Origin: Physcocola sp002396385
GTDB lineage: Bacteria; Bacteroidota; Bacteroidia; Bacteroidales; Paludibacteraceae
NCBI GenBank assembly: GCA_946535435.1
Contig: CAMNDM010000046.1
Span: 1-27,257, forward strand
DNA: 27,257 bases
Direction of reading: 5' to 3'
The position numbers and the translations under genes were made by a program. The notes under the pieces were generated by a model. That model ran no database searches. It saw only the letters and a program-made list of their open reading frames with translations, and was not told the DNA's origin. Below, piece by piece: positions 1-7,347 of the stretch (within the stretch, counting starts at the first letter, position 1; every line of letters begins with the position of its first letter).

Positions 1-1
1 T

Positions 2-121
2 CGAATTCAGCCTAATTTTTTTATTGAAGTTAACGTTTACCGGACAGCAATAATTAAGAATGTAGAATGGGTTAGAGATGACAGAAAAGGAATTGTACCC
101 TCGGAAAAGGTGTGTTCTTAG
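2..121 (+). CDS. 3' end of an unknown protein (partial)
   Basis: An open frame enters from the left edge and runs 39 codons to a TAG at 119-121. The residues (beginning RIQPNFFIEVNVYRTA, later KNVEWVRDD) have an ordinary mixed composition and no low-complexity character, so a real C-terminus is plausible. I do not recognise the family from this fragment. The strong hairpin at 254-295 lies downstream in the right place for its terminator. A chance open frame of this length cannot be excluded because the start lies outside the window. Confidence 0.4.
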   Translation, partial: RIQPNFFIEVNVYRTAIIKNVEWVRDDRKGIVPSEKVCS

Positions 122-253
122 ATGATGTGGCAGTATTGTGGATATTCCTTATTCATTAAAAAGTCCTGTATAGAAATTTTGTACTTGTATTTAACGTCAG
201 TTGATTGTGAATAAAAACTACTTTTCCTGATATTGGCGTTTTGCGCCACAAAG

Positions 254-295
254 AAGGCCGGATGTGTCTGTGTAGACGCATCCGGCCTTGTTCTT
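254..295. terminator. Strong intrinsic terminator hairpin
   Basis: A 14-bp stem (254-267 pairs with 276-289, one G-U) closes an 8-nt loop, and the run GTTCTT follows. It lies between the rightward partial gene ending at 121 and the leftward gene ending at 390, so it can serve both convergent units. Confidence 0.7.
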
Positions 296-389
296 ACGTG
301 TTCCGCACCTGTTTTAGTGGCGTCTGTCCGCTTGTAGAAGGCTAAGGACTTATGTCTTGTGTGGAACGGGACCGTTCCGCTATGTTTCG

Positions 390-1127
390 TTAGAATACGA
401 ATCCGAAGCGGAACGCAAAGCTGAAGGCTTGATGGTAGTCATCGTATGTGTCCCAATAATAAGAATTTCCGCTATCTGTGTCCCAATAATATCTTTGACT
501 GTAGCCCTCTTCGCATGTTTTGGTGGTTTCTATACTGGTGCTGAGAAAAAAACGATGAAATCTGCATCCTATGTCAAACGATCCGTAAAAGCCAGTGCCT
601 TCTGAATCTCCTATGTTGAAGGCCGCTCCTGAGTTTAGTGCTATAAAAGGTGAAATTTTTCGGTTGAGTATGTCGTAACGGAAATTTGCAAAAACGGGTA
701 TTGTTATCATATCCTTCCAGTCGTTTATGCAATAGCGAATTCCAGAACCCAAACCGATGAACAGTTTTGGATTAAAACGGAATCCGTGGATTGCCGAAAA
801 ATCTAATCCGATTGTCTCATTTTCACCAATTAGTGTGGCAGAGCTTATTTGTCCGCTGTACCCCCTTACCAACGGACTCAAATTGTTGTCCTTCGGGGTT
901 GCTATATCTTCGTTGTTCACCGACTTTTCACGGGTTATTTTGTCAATTTCGTCGTAATTGCAGACGAAAGTGCTGCCGTCGGCAGTTTCAACAGTGAGGG
1001 TTTTGTTAGGGATAATTTCAACAATGTCGCCTTTGATGATGCTGCCGTTTTTCAAGTAAACAACCTCTTTTGCGGAAGAGATTATTGGGGCTGCGGCCAG
1101 CAATAAAGAGAAGATTGTTTTTTTCAT
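390..1127 (-). CDS. Outer-membrane beta-barrel-like protein, YLKNGS family, paralogue 1
   Basis: Predicted 245-aa exported protein. I chose the start at 1127 (MKKTIFSLLL) because it opens a clean Sec signal peptide ending ISSAKE; the longer frame to 1190 adds residues that do not look like a leader. The mature N-terminus carries VYLKNGSIIKGDIVE, followed by an ADGSTFV stretch and DEIDKI, a small beta-rich module common at the start of Bacteroidetes surface proteins. The rest alternates aromatic and polar residues and ends in phenylalanine (FGFVF), as outer-membrane barrels do. Two close relatives lie at 9504-10193 and 10236-10976 and share the N-terminal module, a GYSGQ or related segment, VPVFANFRYD-type strands and the terminal aromatic. 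Function is unknown; surface location is an inference. Confidence 0.8.
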   Translation of the reverse strand: MKKTIFSLLLAAAPIISSAKEVVYLKNGSIIKGDIVEIIPNKTLTVETADGSTFVCNYDEIDKITREKSVNNEDIATPKDNNLSPLVRGYSGQISSATLIGENETIGLDFSAIHGFRFNPKLFIGLGSGIRYCINDWKDMITIPVFANFRYDILNRKISPFIALNSGAAFNIGDSEGTGFYGSFDIGCRFHRFFLSTSIETTKTCEEGYSQRYYWDTDSGNSYYWDTYDDYHQAFSFAFRFGFVF

Positions 1128-1230
1128 AATGTTTTTGTGCGTCCATTGCAACCTGCTGGACGCTGTGTTTCTATGGAATGTTGGTTGCAAATACCCATGG
1201 AAAAAAATGAGGCAAACATTCTTTCTTGTT

Positions 1231-1264
1231 TAAATAGATAGTGCAAAAATAATAAATAGATAGT
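1231..1264 (-). promoter_or_regulatory. Promoter-like region with two 12-bp direct repeats
   Basis: TAAATAGATAGT occurs at 1231-1242 and again at 1253-1264, exactly 22 bp (about two helical turns) apart. Between them, on the minus strand, lies TATTTTTG (1244-1251), which fits the Bacteroidetes -7 consensus TAnnTTTG. It sits about 120 bp upstream of the outer-membrane gene starting at 1127. The repeats flanking the -7 box suggest a regulator site. The stretch between the gene start at 1127 and the next stop at 1423 shows nothing else apart from the terminator at 1371-1402. Confidence 0.4.
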
Positions 1265-1370
1265 ATAAAGTTTACTATATCTGTTTTTTTTGAATGTCGC
1301 GTGTTTAATTAAAAGGTTGGCTTGTAGTTGTTCTGCTGGCACTTCTTATCTGTGACGATTTATTACTAAC

Positions 1371-1402
1371 AAAAAAGGGCGTATCGTTCTGATACACCCT
1401 TT
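1371..1402 (-). terminator. Intrinsic terminator after the DUF805 gene
   Basis: A 12-bp stem (1374-1385 with 1391-1402, one mismatch) has a 5-nt loop. In the minus direction it is followed by six U residues (A-run at 1371-1376). On the plus strand it is also followed by a T-run at 1405-1410, so it could act both ways. It lies 20 bp past the stop codon of the leftward gene at 1423. Confidence 0.72.
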
Positions 1403-1422
1403 CGTTTTTTATCCGCAGCAAC

Positions 1423-1869
1423 TCATATAACCGAGTCACCACCAAGCTGTTCCGATTCGTCCTTTTTCTCGAGTAAAGAATCAAGGTCGCTGTCGTTGTC
1501 TCTGCCATTCGGGTCAGCACCGTATTGGTTATCCCCATGGTCGCCTTCTTTCAGTGTCAGATAGAACAGGTAAAGAATGCCCACAACGGTAAAGGCAATA
1601 AAGAACCACCAACCACTGTGGTTCGTGTCGTGCAGACGGCGGACCAGCACACATACTGAAGGTATTAGGAATATAAACCTGAAAATCCGGGCTGCAGCAT
1701 TTATCGCTTTGTCGTCAGCGTCTGGGAAAACGATTGCCACAGTGCCTACAAACACAAGCGCCAACAAGAAATAGAACAATTGAAAATACCAATACTCCGA
1801 CCTTCCGGCACGGCCTGTTCGAACATTGAATTTCTTAAAACAAGTTGAGACAGATTCTGTAAATGTCAT
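1423..1869 (-). CDS. DUF805-family small inner-membrane protein
   Basis: Predicted 148 aa starting at MTFTESVSTCFKKF (1869); the upstream 10 in-frame codons lack typical character. The protein shows the DUF805 pattern: a short amphipathic N-terminus, then RTGRAGRSEYWYF, a hydrophobic segment (LFYFLLALVFVGTVAIVF), a second one (FRFIFLIPSVCVLVRRLHD, the RRLHDTNHSGWW signature) and a third (WWFFIAFTVVGILYLFYL). The polar tail (DGDNQYGADPNGRD) is also typical. Members are inner-membrane proteins of unknown function. The tail ends in an acidic, lysine-containing stretch (LDSLLEKKDESEQ). It appears to be monocistronic, with a terminator directly downstream. The family call is firm; nothing about function can be said. 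Confidence 0.87.
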   Translation of the reverse strand: MTFTESVSTCFKKFNVRTGRAGRSEYWYFQLFYFLLALVFVGTVAIVFPDADDKAINAAARIFRFIFLIPSVCVLVRRLHDTNHSGWWFFIAFTVVGILYLFYLTLKEGDHGDNQYGADPNGRDNDSDLDSLLEKKDESEQLGGDSVI

Positions 1870-2030
1870 AATAAAACTGTTGGAACGAAGTTTTGTCAAT
1901 AATAAAGGGAAAAGACCAACCTCCGTTCCTTAATTTTAATGTTGGTCTTACTCCCATCTTTTTCGTGAATTGAAGATAGTAGAAAAAAACTGATTGCTGC
2001 AAACTTGCAAGCATGCAGCTAAAAAATGCA

Positions 2031-2762
2031 CTAACGTATAGGCAGGCGTTCCCAAATACAGTCGGGTATCAGGCGCCAGAACCATACCACTATCCGGTAG
2101 CGCCAATCAATGACTACTTTCCGCTTTTTTGCCAGCACGGCGTTTACAATCTTTTCTGCCACAAAGTCGGGCGACATGAGCAACGGATATTTGTCTCCTC
2201 TCAAAAAGTCGGTAGCGACAAAACCAGGGCGGATGTCGGTGAACCGGATGCCTAGTTTCGAGAAACGCGCTTGCTGGGCCAAACACTGCAAATAGGTATT
2301 CTGCATACGTTTAGTTGCCGAGTAGGCTGGTGCCGCACCCAGTCCCTTCGTTCCTGCCACGCTGCTGATGGCGGCAATATGTCCCACTCCATTCCGTTTG
2401 TCTCGGAAATAGCGGAAGGCTGCGCCCACCATACGTACAAATCCCGTTCCGTTGGTCTCGAGGGTTTTCAGTTCCACCTCTTCCCTCAAGTCACAATTCT
2501 GGCTGCCGTAACCCGAACTGTGGAAATAGAGGTCCATACCTCCCAGTTGGTCAATAAGTTCTTGCAAATGTTGGGGCGCCTCGGCCGATGTTACGTCAAC
2601 GACCTGAATTTTTACCCGGTCGGGGTACTGTTTTTGCAATTGTTGCAGCTCGCCAAGGCGGCGGCCCGCAGCACCAACTGTCCAGCCCCGCTCCAGCAAC
2701 AAGCGGGCCACTCGCAGCCCCATACCCGAGGTGGCTCCCATCACTACAGCTGTTTGAGTCAT
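2031..2762 (-). CDS. Short-chain dehydrogenase/reductase (SDR)
   Basis: A 243-aa classical SDR, near the usual ~250 aa. The Rossmann dinucleotide motif is G9-A-T-S-G13-M-G15 near the N-terminus, with VDVTSA after the third strand, N104 in ETNGTG, the catalytic serine in ISSVAG (133/134) and the YxxxK pair Y147/K151 in YSATK. Arginines after the second strand (AAGRRL) favour NADP(H) over NAD(H). The C-terminal part (WRYRIVVWFWRLIPDCIWERLP) is hydrophobic and basic, as in SDRs that associate with membranes, so a lipid-like substrate is possible, but this is inference. The substrate cannot be read from sequence. It is downstream of, and co-oriented with, the GH53 gene, separated by about 90 bp. 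Confidence 0.9.
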   Translation of the reverse strand: MTQTAVVMGATSGMGLRVARLLLERGWTVGAAGRRLGELQQLQKQYPDRVKIQVVDVTSAEAPQHLQELIDQLGGMDLYFHSSGYGSQNCDLREEVELKTLETNGTGFVRMVGAAFRYFRDKRNGVGHIAAISSVAGTKGLGAAPAYSATKRMQNTYLQCLAQQARFSKLGIRFTDIRPGFVATDFLRGDKYPLLMSPDFVAEKIVNAVLAKKRKVVIDWRYRIVVWFWRLIPDCIWERLPIR

Positions 2763-2853
2763 TTTTTTTCTTCGTTTTTATTACAAATATCGGCAACAGC
2801 AGAGATTCCAGCAAATATAGGCCCCTATTTCTTAGTGCAGGGATGTGGTCCTT

Positions 2854-5049
2854 TTACTTCACTACCACCTTTTTGTTCCCAACCACGTAAACTCCGGCTG
2901 GTACAGACACGAAGACTGGCATACCGGCCGACAGGGTATAAGTGCCTGTATGAACGCCGGTGGCAGTGTGGATTTCGGTTTCGAAGTCCATTCCCGACGT
3001 CAGCGATATTCCCCCTTCTACCGCAACAACCGTAAGCGGCACATCGAGTTCTACCTGTATGGCTCCGGTGTTTTCCTTTTTCGAACAGTAGAGCATGAAA
3101 GTTGCGTCGGCATCGGGCATCTCCACGTCCAAGAACGTGGCCGATTCTGCTATAGGGGAATAAACCGTCAGCCCTTTGTCGGTTTGCATTCCGACCGAGT
3201 CGACGCGCATATCCTCTTGTTTCGTCCAAGAAACGTGCACCGAGTCGCCATAAAAAGCCTTTTCCGCACTAACAACGGCCCCACCCTCTGCCGAGACAGC
3301 ATGCTGTTTCAGCGGTTTGCAGTTGCGGTTATAGCGGTAAGCGTCGAACACAGGCAGAGCCCGTCCCTCGAAGTCGAAAAGCGTCGTGTTTTCCACCACA
3401 TTGGCATCGGGCGTGTTCCATTTGTACCAATGTGCCCATCCCGTCGCATTCTTGCCCGACGGGTCCTCCACATGAATCATCATAGGGTCCCAATAGAGGT
3501 CGCCCACCACATGGTTCACATTGCCAGGAGCCACACCCTTCAGTTCGTTCAGCACATCGGCCATAAAACCCTTCTGTCCGTTCTTGTCGAACAGGTAGCG
3601 TTGTTTGTAGTCGGGTGCTGTATAGGGTAGCTGTCCCTCGTGTCCGTCTTTACGCCGTTCGGTCCAGTTGTAGCCCGTTTCCATTACCAGAATATCCTTC
3701 TTATAGCGGTTGATGAGTTGTGCGTAGAAATTGGCAGCCTGTGCAGCGGTGGCAGTACTCCACGAAGGGTAATACGAGGCACCAATCACATCGAAATTGG
3801 CCCCCGCCTTCTTCAACTCGTCGAAATACCACGAGTAGGTCCACCAGTCCACATGTCCGGCTTTGTCGACCACATCGTAGGTGTTGTCGGCCAAATGTAT
3901 AACCACCTGCGAGTTCGGGCTGACCTCCTTAACCGCCTTGTAGCCCGCATTCACAATTTTAGCGATAGCCGTCCAGTTCTTGTAGCCCTGCGGCATATCG
4001 GCAGAGGCCTCAGAAGCCGGAACATCGTAAGAATAGGCATAAGGGAAAAGGAATCCGCCGTTGGTCTCGTTACCGAGCGAGACGTAGGCCGGATAGATGC
4101 CGAGCGCAGCCAGGTGCTGCATCACCTTCTTTGTGTAGTTGTAGGCACAGTCGGCCAGCGTTGCCACTTCGTTGCCGGCTCCGGTTTTCTTCACAGCTTC
4201 CAGCCAGTCGGCAGGAACATTCTGCCGGGTACCGTTGCTCCAATAATCGCTCCAGTTGAAAGTGAACTGGATGTCCATACCCGCCTCGTTGGCCATTTTT
4301 GCCAGTTGCAGGCAGTCGCTTTCGTCTTGGTAGCCTTCGGGCAGGCAGTAAGTGCCGGTATTGTCGGGCTGTCCCGGATTGTTCGACAAGCGTATGCGGA
4401 CAAAGTTCATACCGTTGCTGGCGAGGTAGTTGAGGACGTTCTGCGCCATCTCTTCCCGGGAAGCACCGCTAGGGCACAGCGTGTTACCCTTCTCGTCGGC
4501 ATAGCGTCCGCCATAGTCGAGCACATAGTTGAGTTCGGTAATATCGCCACCCTGGTAGAAATGGAACGCGTCGGACTTCGTCACCTCCAAATCGGCCACC
4601 TGCACCTCGTCCGCACCATCGGAAAACAGGCCAGCCAGCAGCGAGTTGCCCAAGGTACCCACGCCACGCACCGTCACCTTCAGATTCGAGCCGACAGGGA
4701 CAGCCGTCGAGGCCATAGAATAGCCCTCGCCCTTACCAAAAAGGAAGCAGACGCCATTGGCCGAAGGAGCAGAGAGCGTAGCCGTAATGTCGTAAAAACC
4801 AGGGGTAAGGTTGTTGAAGAGGCGGCAGGCCGAAAGCGGTTCGCCTTTGTACAGCACCACCTTGTTCCCTTCTTGGTGTCCCTTTTCCTTGTCGGCAAAG
4901 CGTTCAAGGAAAGAGACATCGGTATTCTTGCCTGAGAAATCGTTCACCAGCGTTCCGCCAACAAAGTCCCAACCCTGGGCAGAAGCAAACACAGGAGCGG
5001 CCAAAAGCGCCCCACCTAGCATATATTTATAGATTTTTTTACCGAGCAT
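2854..5049 (-). CDS. Secreted GH53 arabinogalactan endo-beta-1,4-galactanase
   Basis: A 731-aa secreted enzyme. A signal peptide (MLGKKIYKYMLGGALLAAPVFASAQ) ends near residue 25. Residues ~26-160 form a beta-rich domain with the look of a carbohydrate-binding module. The GH53 barrel spans about 165-540: YQGGDITELNYVLDYG, the RIRLSNNPGQPDN segment, FTFNWSDYWSNG, the acid/base E328 in SLGNETNGG and the nucleophile E457 in LVMETGYNW. Family members cut beta-1,4-galactan side chains of pectin. The ~190-residue C-terminal part ends in SVPAGVYVVGNKKVVVK, which resembles the C-terminal sorting/anchoring domain common in secreted Bacteroidetes proteins. No SusC/SusD pair, sulfatase or other glycosidase is adjacent, so it is not in an evident polysaccharide-utilisation locus here. 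Family assignment is strong; exact substrate length preference is unknown. Confidence 0.93.
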   Translation of the reverse strand: MLGKKIYKYMLGGALLAAPVFASAQGWDFVGGTLVNDFSGKNTDVSFLERFADKEKGHQEGNKVVLYKGEPLSACRLFNNLTPGFYDITATLSAPSANGVCFLFGKGEGYSMASTAVPVGSNLKVTVRGVGTLGNSLLAGLFSDGADEVQVADLEVTKSDAFHFYQGGDITELNYVLDYGGRYADEKGNTLCPSGASREEMAQNVLNYLASNGMNFVRIRLSNNPGQPDNTGTYCLPEGYQDESDCLQLAKMANEAGMDIQFTFNWSDYWSNGTRQNVPADWLEAVKKTGAGNEVATLADCAYNYTKKVMQHLAALGIYPAYVSLGNETNGGFLFPYAYSYDVPASEASADMPQGYKNWTAIAKIVNAGYKAVKEVSPNSQVVIHLADNTYDVVDKAGHVDWWTYSWYFDELKKAGANFDVIGASYYPSWSTATAAQAANFYAQLINRYKKDILVMETGYNWTERRKDGHEGQLPYTAPDYKQRYLFDKNGQKGFMADVLNELKGVAPGNVNHVVGDLYWDPMMIHVEDPSGKNATGWAHWYKWNTPDANVVENTTLFDFEGRALPVFDAYRYNRNCKPLKQHAVSAEGGAVVSAEKAFYGDSVHVSWTKQEDMRVDSVGMQTDKGLTVYSPIAESATFLDVEMPDADATFMLYCSKKENTGAIQVELDVPLTVVAVEGGISLTSGMDFETEIHTATGVHTGTYTLSAGMPVFVSVPAGVYVVGNKKVVVK

Positions 5050-5075
5050 TACCTATAATGTTATAAACCAACAGA

Positions 5076-5083
5076 CAAATATA
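5076..5083 (-). promoter_or_regulatory. -7 box for the GH53 gene
   Basis: TATATTTG on the minus strand matches TAnnTTTG, 27 bp before the GH53 start at 5049. A TTGG lies about 17-20 nt further upstream and could be the -33 element. Confidence 0.45.
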
Positions 5084-5127
5084 GGCAAAAACTACGTTTC
5101 CAATCCACTTCTCTCCACCAAAAACCG

Positions 5128-5452
5128 CTAAAGCACACCAGGAACCCCTATCGCATACAAAGGGATATTCGTCATCCAATCTTGTTCACGGAAATGAGAC
5201 ATAGAAGTGCGGATGCCGTGCAAAGCAGGATACTTTTTCACAAAAGACTTCAAACTTTTCGCTTGCAAGTTCTCTTTCGCCTTCACTTCTATCGGAATGA
5301 TTTTATCCTCCAATTGCACTAGGAAGTCAATCTCTCCCGACGAATTATCAGCAGACCAATAATAGACAGATGACATAGAGGAACGTAATTGGAGGTTTAC
5401 GCGAAGGGTTTAATTTCCATTCTTTTAGATATTCTACCGCTTTCCTATACAT
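5128..5452 (-). pseudogene. Collapsed remnant of an AAA ATPase / DUF4143 protein
   Basis: Two ends of one gene are joined with the middle missing. From an ATG at 5452 the frame reads MYRKAVEYLKEWKLNPSRK, the characteristic start of Bacteroidales ATP-binding proteins with a C-terminal DUF4143 domain, then reaches a stop near 5350. Shifting frame at the junction (about 5390) gives LQLRSSMSSVYYWSADNSSG, then EIDFLVQ and PIEVKAKENLQAKSL, which are the conserved DUF4143 nuclease-like end, running to the stop at 5128. Full-length relatives are about 380-440 aa and carry a Walker A motif; here roughly 300 codons, including the whole ATPase core, are gone and the halves are out of frame. It cannot make a working protein. 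Family naming rests on motif recall, with high confidence for the C-terminal half. Confidence 0.75.
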
Positions 5453-5476
5453 ACTCTCACACTATTTTCTGCAAAA

Positions 5477-5674
5477 ATATAAAAAGTCCGCCTTAAAAGT
5501 GTAGCATCAATACAAAAAGTCCGACTAAAAAGTGTAACAACAATACAAAAAGTCCACCTTAAAAGTGTAGCAACAGCACAAAAAGTCCGACTAAAAAGTG
5601 TAACAACAATACAAAAAGTCCGCCTTAAAAGTGTAGTAACAGTACAAAAAGTCCGACTAAAAAGTGTAGATTAG
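5477..5674. repeat. Six tandem copies of a 33-bp repeat in two alternating variants
   Basis: Units start at 5477, 5510, 5543, 5576, 5609 and 5642, each 33 bp. Odd units contain CGCCTTAAAAGTGTAG (unit 3 has CACC) and even units CGACTAAAAAGTGTA, so there is a 66-bp higher-order period. Because 33 is divisible by 3, the plus strand is open through units 2-6 as an 11-residue repeat (IQKVRLKSVAT and near copies). Two of the A/B differences are synonymous in that frame. The minus strand also has an open frame through all units. Neither has an evident start codon. The array begins 25 bp upstream of the ATPase remnant and ends 20 bp after the stop of the kinase gene. Confidence 0.9.
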
Positions 5675-5693
5675 AAATAAAATAAATTGATAA

Positions 5694-6476
5694 TCAAGAC
5701 TTTTTCCCAAACAGATCCGCCATCTTCATTTTTAGTTTATAGCGGCGTATAAAAGCCATATCGTGACGGCGTTTCACCTCCAACAGGTCGGCGAGCATCT
5801 GTCCGTCTCCGTCCATAGCCCTCACATAGGCTTCTGCCACAGCCCGGAATTGAGGTATGCCTCCCGAAAACCGTGTCATGTTCTCGTACCGGCTGGCTGC
5901 CGGAGGCAGTGTGCCTTCCGCAAAGAAGTCCATACGGTTGATGTCGATTAGCGAAAACGTGTTGGAACCATCGGGTTGCGGGTGGTAAAGCACGTTGGTG
6001 GAGTTCAAATCGTGGTGCAAGATTCCCTTTTTGTGCAGGGTAGCGATAAACTCGCCAAAATCGGCCGCCAGTTGCACGTCGAAATCGTCGATGTTGATGC
6101 GTTCTTCGATAGGCGGCGCAAAATCAGCCTTCGAAATATAGTAACCGTAAACCATACGTCCGCCCTGCCATTCCTCGGCGTAGGCCATCGCTTCGGGCGT
6201 TTCGATGCCACGTTTCTGCAGTTCCAGCGCATTCTTATAGGCCCGCTTGGCCTTGCTGGCGCGGAAGAGGGAATACACCAAACTGCGGAAGAAGCCAAGG
6301 CGTTTGAAGCGTTTCACCACCAGTTGGCCGTTGTCGGAATCCATCAACTTTATAACGTTGCGTTTGTTATAGACCGTTTTGCCTCCAGTCTCAAACAACT
6401 GGGGCAGGTTGTTGACGAATTGTGAGAAAGTGTTTGTGTTGTATTTACTGTTAATTTCGAACTTGAGTTTTGGCAT
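5694..6476 (-). CDS. Lipopolysaccharide kinase-like (Kdo kinase/InaA-type) protein
   Basis: A 260-aa kinase-fold protein. I placed the start at 6476 (MPKLKFEINSKYN); the longer frame to 6563 runs across the likely promoter. Kinase landmarks are present: K55 in QLVVKRFKR, the catalytic loop LHHDLNSTN (D156, N161) and the metal-binding D178 in SLIDINR. The pattern HxDLNxxN, the small size and the basic stretch FRASKAKRAYKNA fit the LPS-core/Kdo kinase clan rather than Ser/Thr kinases, which are longer. Such enzymes phosphorylate lipid A-core sugars at the inner face of the cytoplasmic membrane. Its exact acceptor is unknown, and neighbouring genes do not help because they are degraded repeats and remnants. 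Clan assignment is strong; the substrate is inferred. Confidence 0.85.
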   Translation of the reverse strand: MPKLKFEINSKYNTNTFSQFVNNLPQLFETGGKTVYNKRNVIKLMDSDNGQLVVKRFKRLGFFRSLVYSLFRASKAKRAYKNALELQKRGIETPEAMAYAEEWQGGRMVYGYYISKADFAPPIEERINIDDFDVQLAADFGEFIATLHKKGILHHDLNSTNVLYHPQPDGSNTFSLIDINRMDFFAEGTLPPAASRYENMTRFSGGIPQFRAVAEAYVRAMDGDGQMLADLLEVKRRHDMAFIRRYKLKMKMADLFGKKS

Positions 6477-6496
6477 AAGACGAGTAATTACACAAA

Positions 6497-6504
6497 CAAA
6501 GATA
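6497..6504 (-). promoter_or_regulatory. -7 box for the LPS kinase-like gene
   Basis: TATCTTTG on the minus strand (TAnnTTTG consensus) lies 21 bp upstream of the start at 6476. This supports the shorter start. No clear -33 TTTG was found. Confidence 0.45.
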
Positions 6505-6570
6505 ATGAAAGAACCCCTATTTATTGTAATTTTATCGGAATAAGACGCCGAAGTACCGCTCAAAAATCAT

Positions 6571-6654
6571 TCGTCGGAGCGATACGCTCTATAAAACTTT
6601 CGTATTTACGGAAGACTATTACGATTATGTCTGTGGACTTCAAGGGAAATTTTG
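6571..6654 (+). pseudogene. Ghost of a small-lipoprotein gene (3' end only)
   Basis: This stretch is nearly identical to the 3' end of the lipoprotein gene at 8992-9420 (matching from about 9338 to the stop) and very similar to the end of the gene at 6794-7216. It encodes RSDTLYKTFVFTEDYYDYV then CGLQGKF. The stop codon is lost (TTTTGTTTT instead of TTTTGA) and the frame runs on. Nothing of the 5' part is visible upstream. It marks an earlier member of the duplicated array. Confidence 0.8.
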
Positions 6655-6695
6655 TTTTCTTTTTATTCTTTTGTCCAAGTCTTGCGGTGATGCTC

Positions 6696-6810
6696 TTGAT
6701 GGAGGTCTATAGAAGGTCTGAAAAATAAACTGCTGTCAAGTCCACGGCCTGCAAACGTATCTTATGATGAACTTAAAACATATTTGTCGAATTATGAAAA
6801 GTATTGGTAA
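6696..6810 (+). pseudogene. Ghost of the metallopeptidase-like gene (3' end only)
   Basis: It matches the last ~100 bp of the pseudogene at 7348-9008: the frame reads GLKNKLLSSPRPANVSYDE, then LKTYLSNYEKYW and a stop at 6808-6810. The first bases (GATGGAGGTCTATAG) are a shortened version of the corresponding GATGGATGTCTATAC. The next lipoprotein starts inside it at 6794, exactly as in the downstream copy, so the end of this gene still serves as the 5' region of the intact lipoprotein. Confidence 0.75.
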
Positions 6811-7216
6811 ATGCTTGATGATGATAATACTTGTTGGTATTGTCTCTTGTGGAACGGAAGGTGATATGGATTTGTCCCCAACAAAATTTATATTTAAAAA
6901 TAAAACGAGTCATAGTATTAGGGTTGATATAGGTTATGTCAATGATACTATAAATTTGTCTCCATTTTCAACGATGTCGTATATAAGCGTTGAGGGAGGT
7001 CAATACCCTTTCCTTTTTGATGGAACGTGTGTTGTATTTGATGACACTTTTTCTTTGTATTTGAATAGTGAAGATACTTTGTACGTCAACGATTATGACT
7101 TGAATATACTGCATCGTAGTGCTTTCGAATCTGTTTTTAAGAACGATACGCTCTATAAAACTTTCGTATTTACGGAAGACTATTACGATTATGTCTGTGA
7201 ACTTCAAGGGAAATGA
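6794..7216 (+). CDS. Small secreted lipoprotein, copy 1 (unknown family)
   Basis: Predicted 140-aa lipoprotein. The start at 6794 gives MKSIGKCLMMIILVGIVSC, a signal peptide with a lipobox-like cysteine at residue 19; the ATG 30 bp upstream would bury this in a longer leader. The mature part reads as a beta-sandwich: PTKFIFKNKTSH, GGQYPFLFDGT, VVFDDTFSLYL, then VNDYDLNILHRSAF and an ending TLYKTFVFTEDYYDYV. It is a paralogue of the gene at 8992-9420; the first halves have diverged while the last ~25 codons are almost identical in DNA, which suggests gene conversion. I do not know the family. Repeated association with a secreted peptidase-like partner would fit an inhibitor, immunity or accessory role, but that is conjecture. 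Confidence 0.75.
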   Translation: MKSIGKCLMMIILVGIVSCGTEGDMDLSPTKFIFKNKTSHSIRVDIGYVNDTINLSPFSTMSYISVEGGQYPFLFDGTCVVFDDTFSLYLNSEDTLYVNDYDLNILHRSAFESVFKNDTLYKTFVFTEDYYDYVCELQGK

Positions 7217-7270
7217 TAGCCCAATGGAGTTGGACTTATATGTGTTCGGTAAACGTTTGTTCGCGGAGAT

Positions 7271-7303
7271 TTGTGTTATTTGATGATTATTTGATATTTT
7301 TGT
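7271..7303 (+). promoter_or_regulatory. Promoter of the metallopeptidase-like gene
   Basis: TTTG at 7271-7274 and TATTTTTG at 7296-7303 are separated by 21 nt, matching the Bacteroidetes -33/-7 pattern. The gene starts 45 bp downstream at 7348. Confidence 0.55.
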
Positions 7304-7347
7304 AGTTCTTAAACTTATTATTGTTTTATTGATATTTTATTTATTTG

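Noticed and set aside
1912..1949. Inverted repeat AAGACCAAC/GTTGGTCTT upstream of the DUF805 gene
   Set aside because: The 9-bp arms are separated by 20 nt and there is no promoter or U-tract context; too weak to call an operator or terminator.
5477..5674. 33-bp repeat array as a CRISPR
   Set aside because: The units are directly adjacent with no unique spacers, and no cas genes are present.
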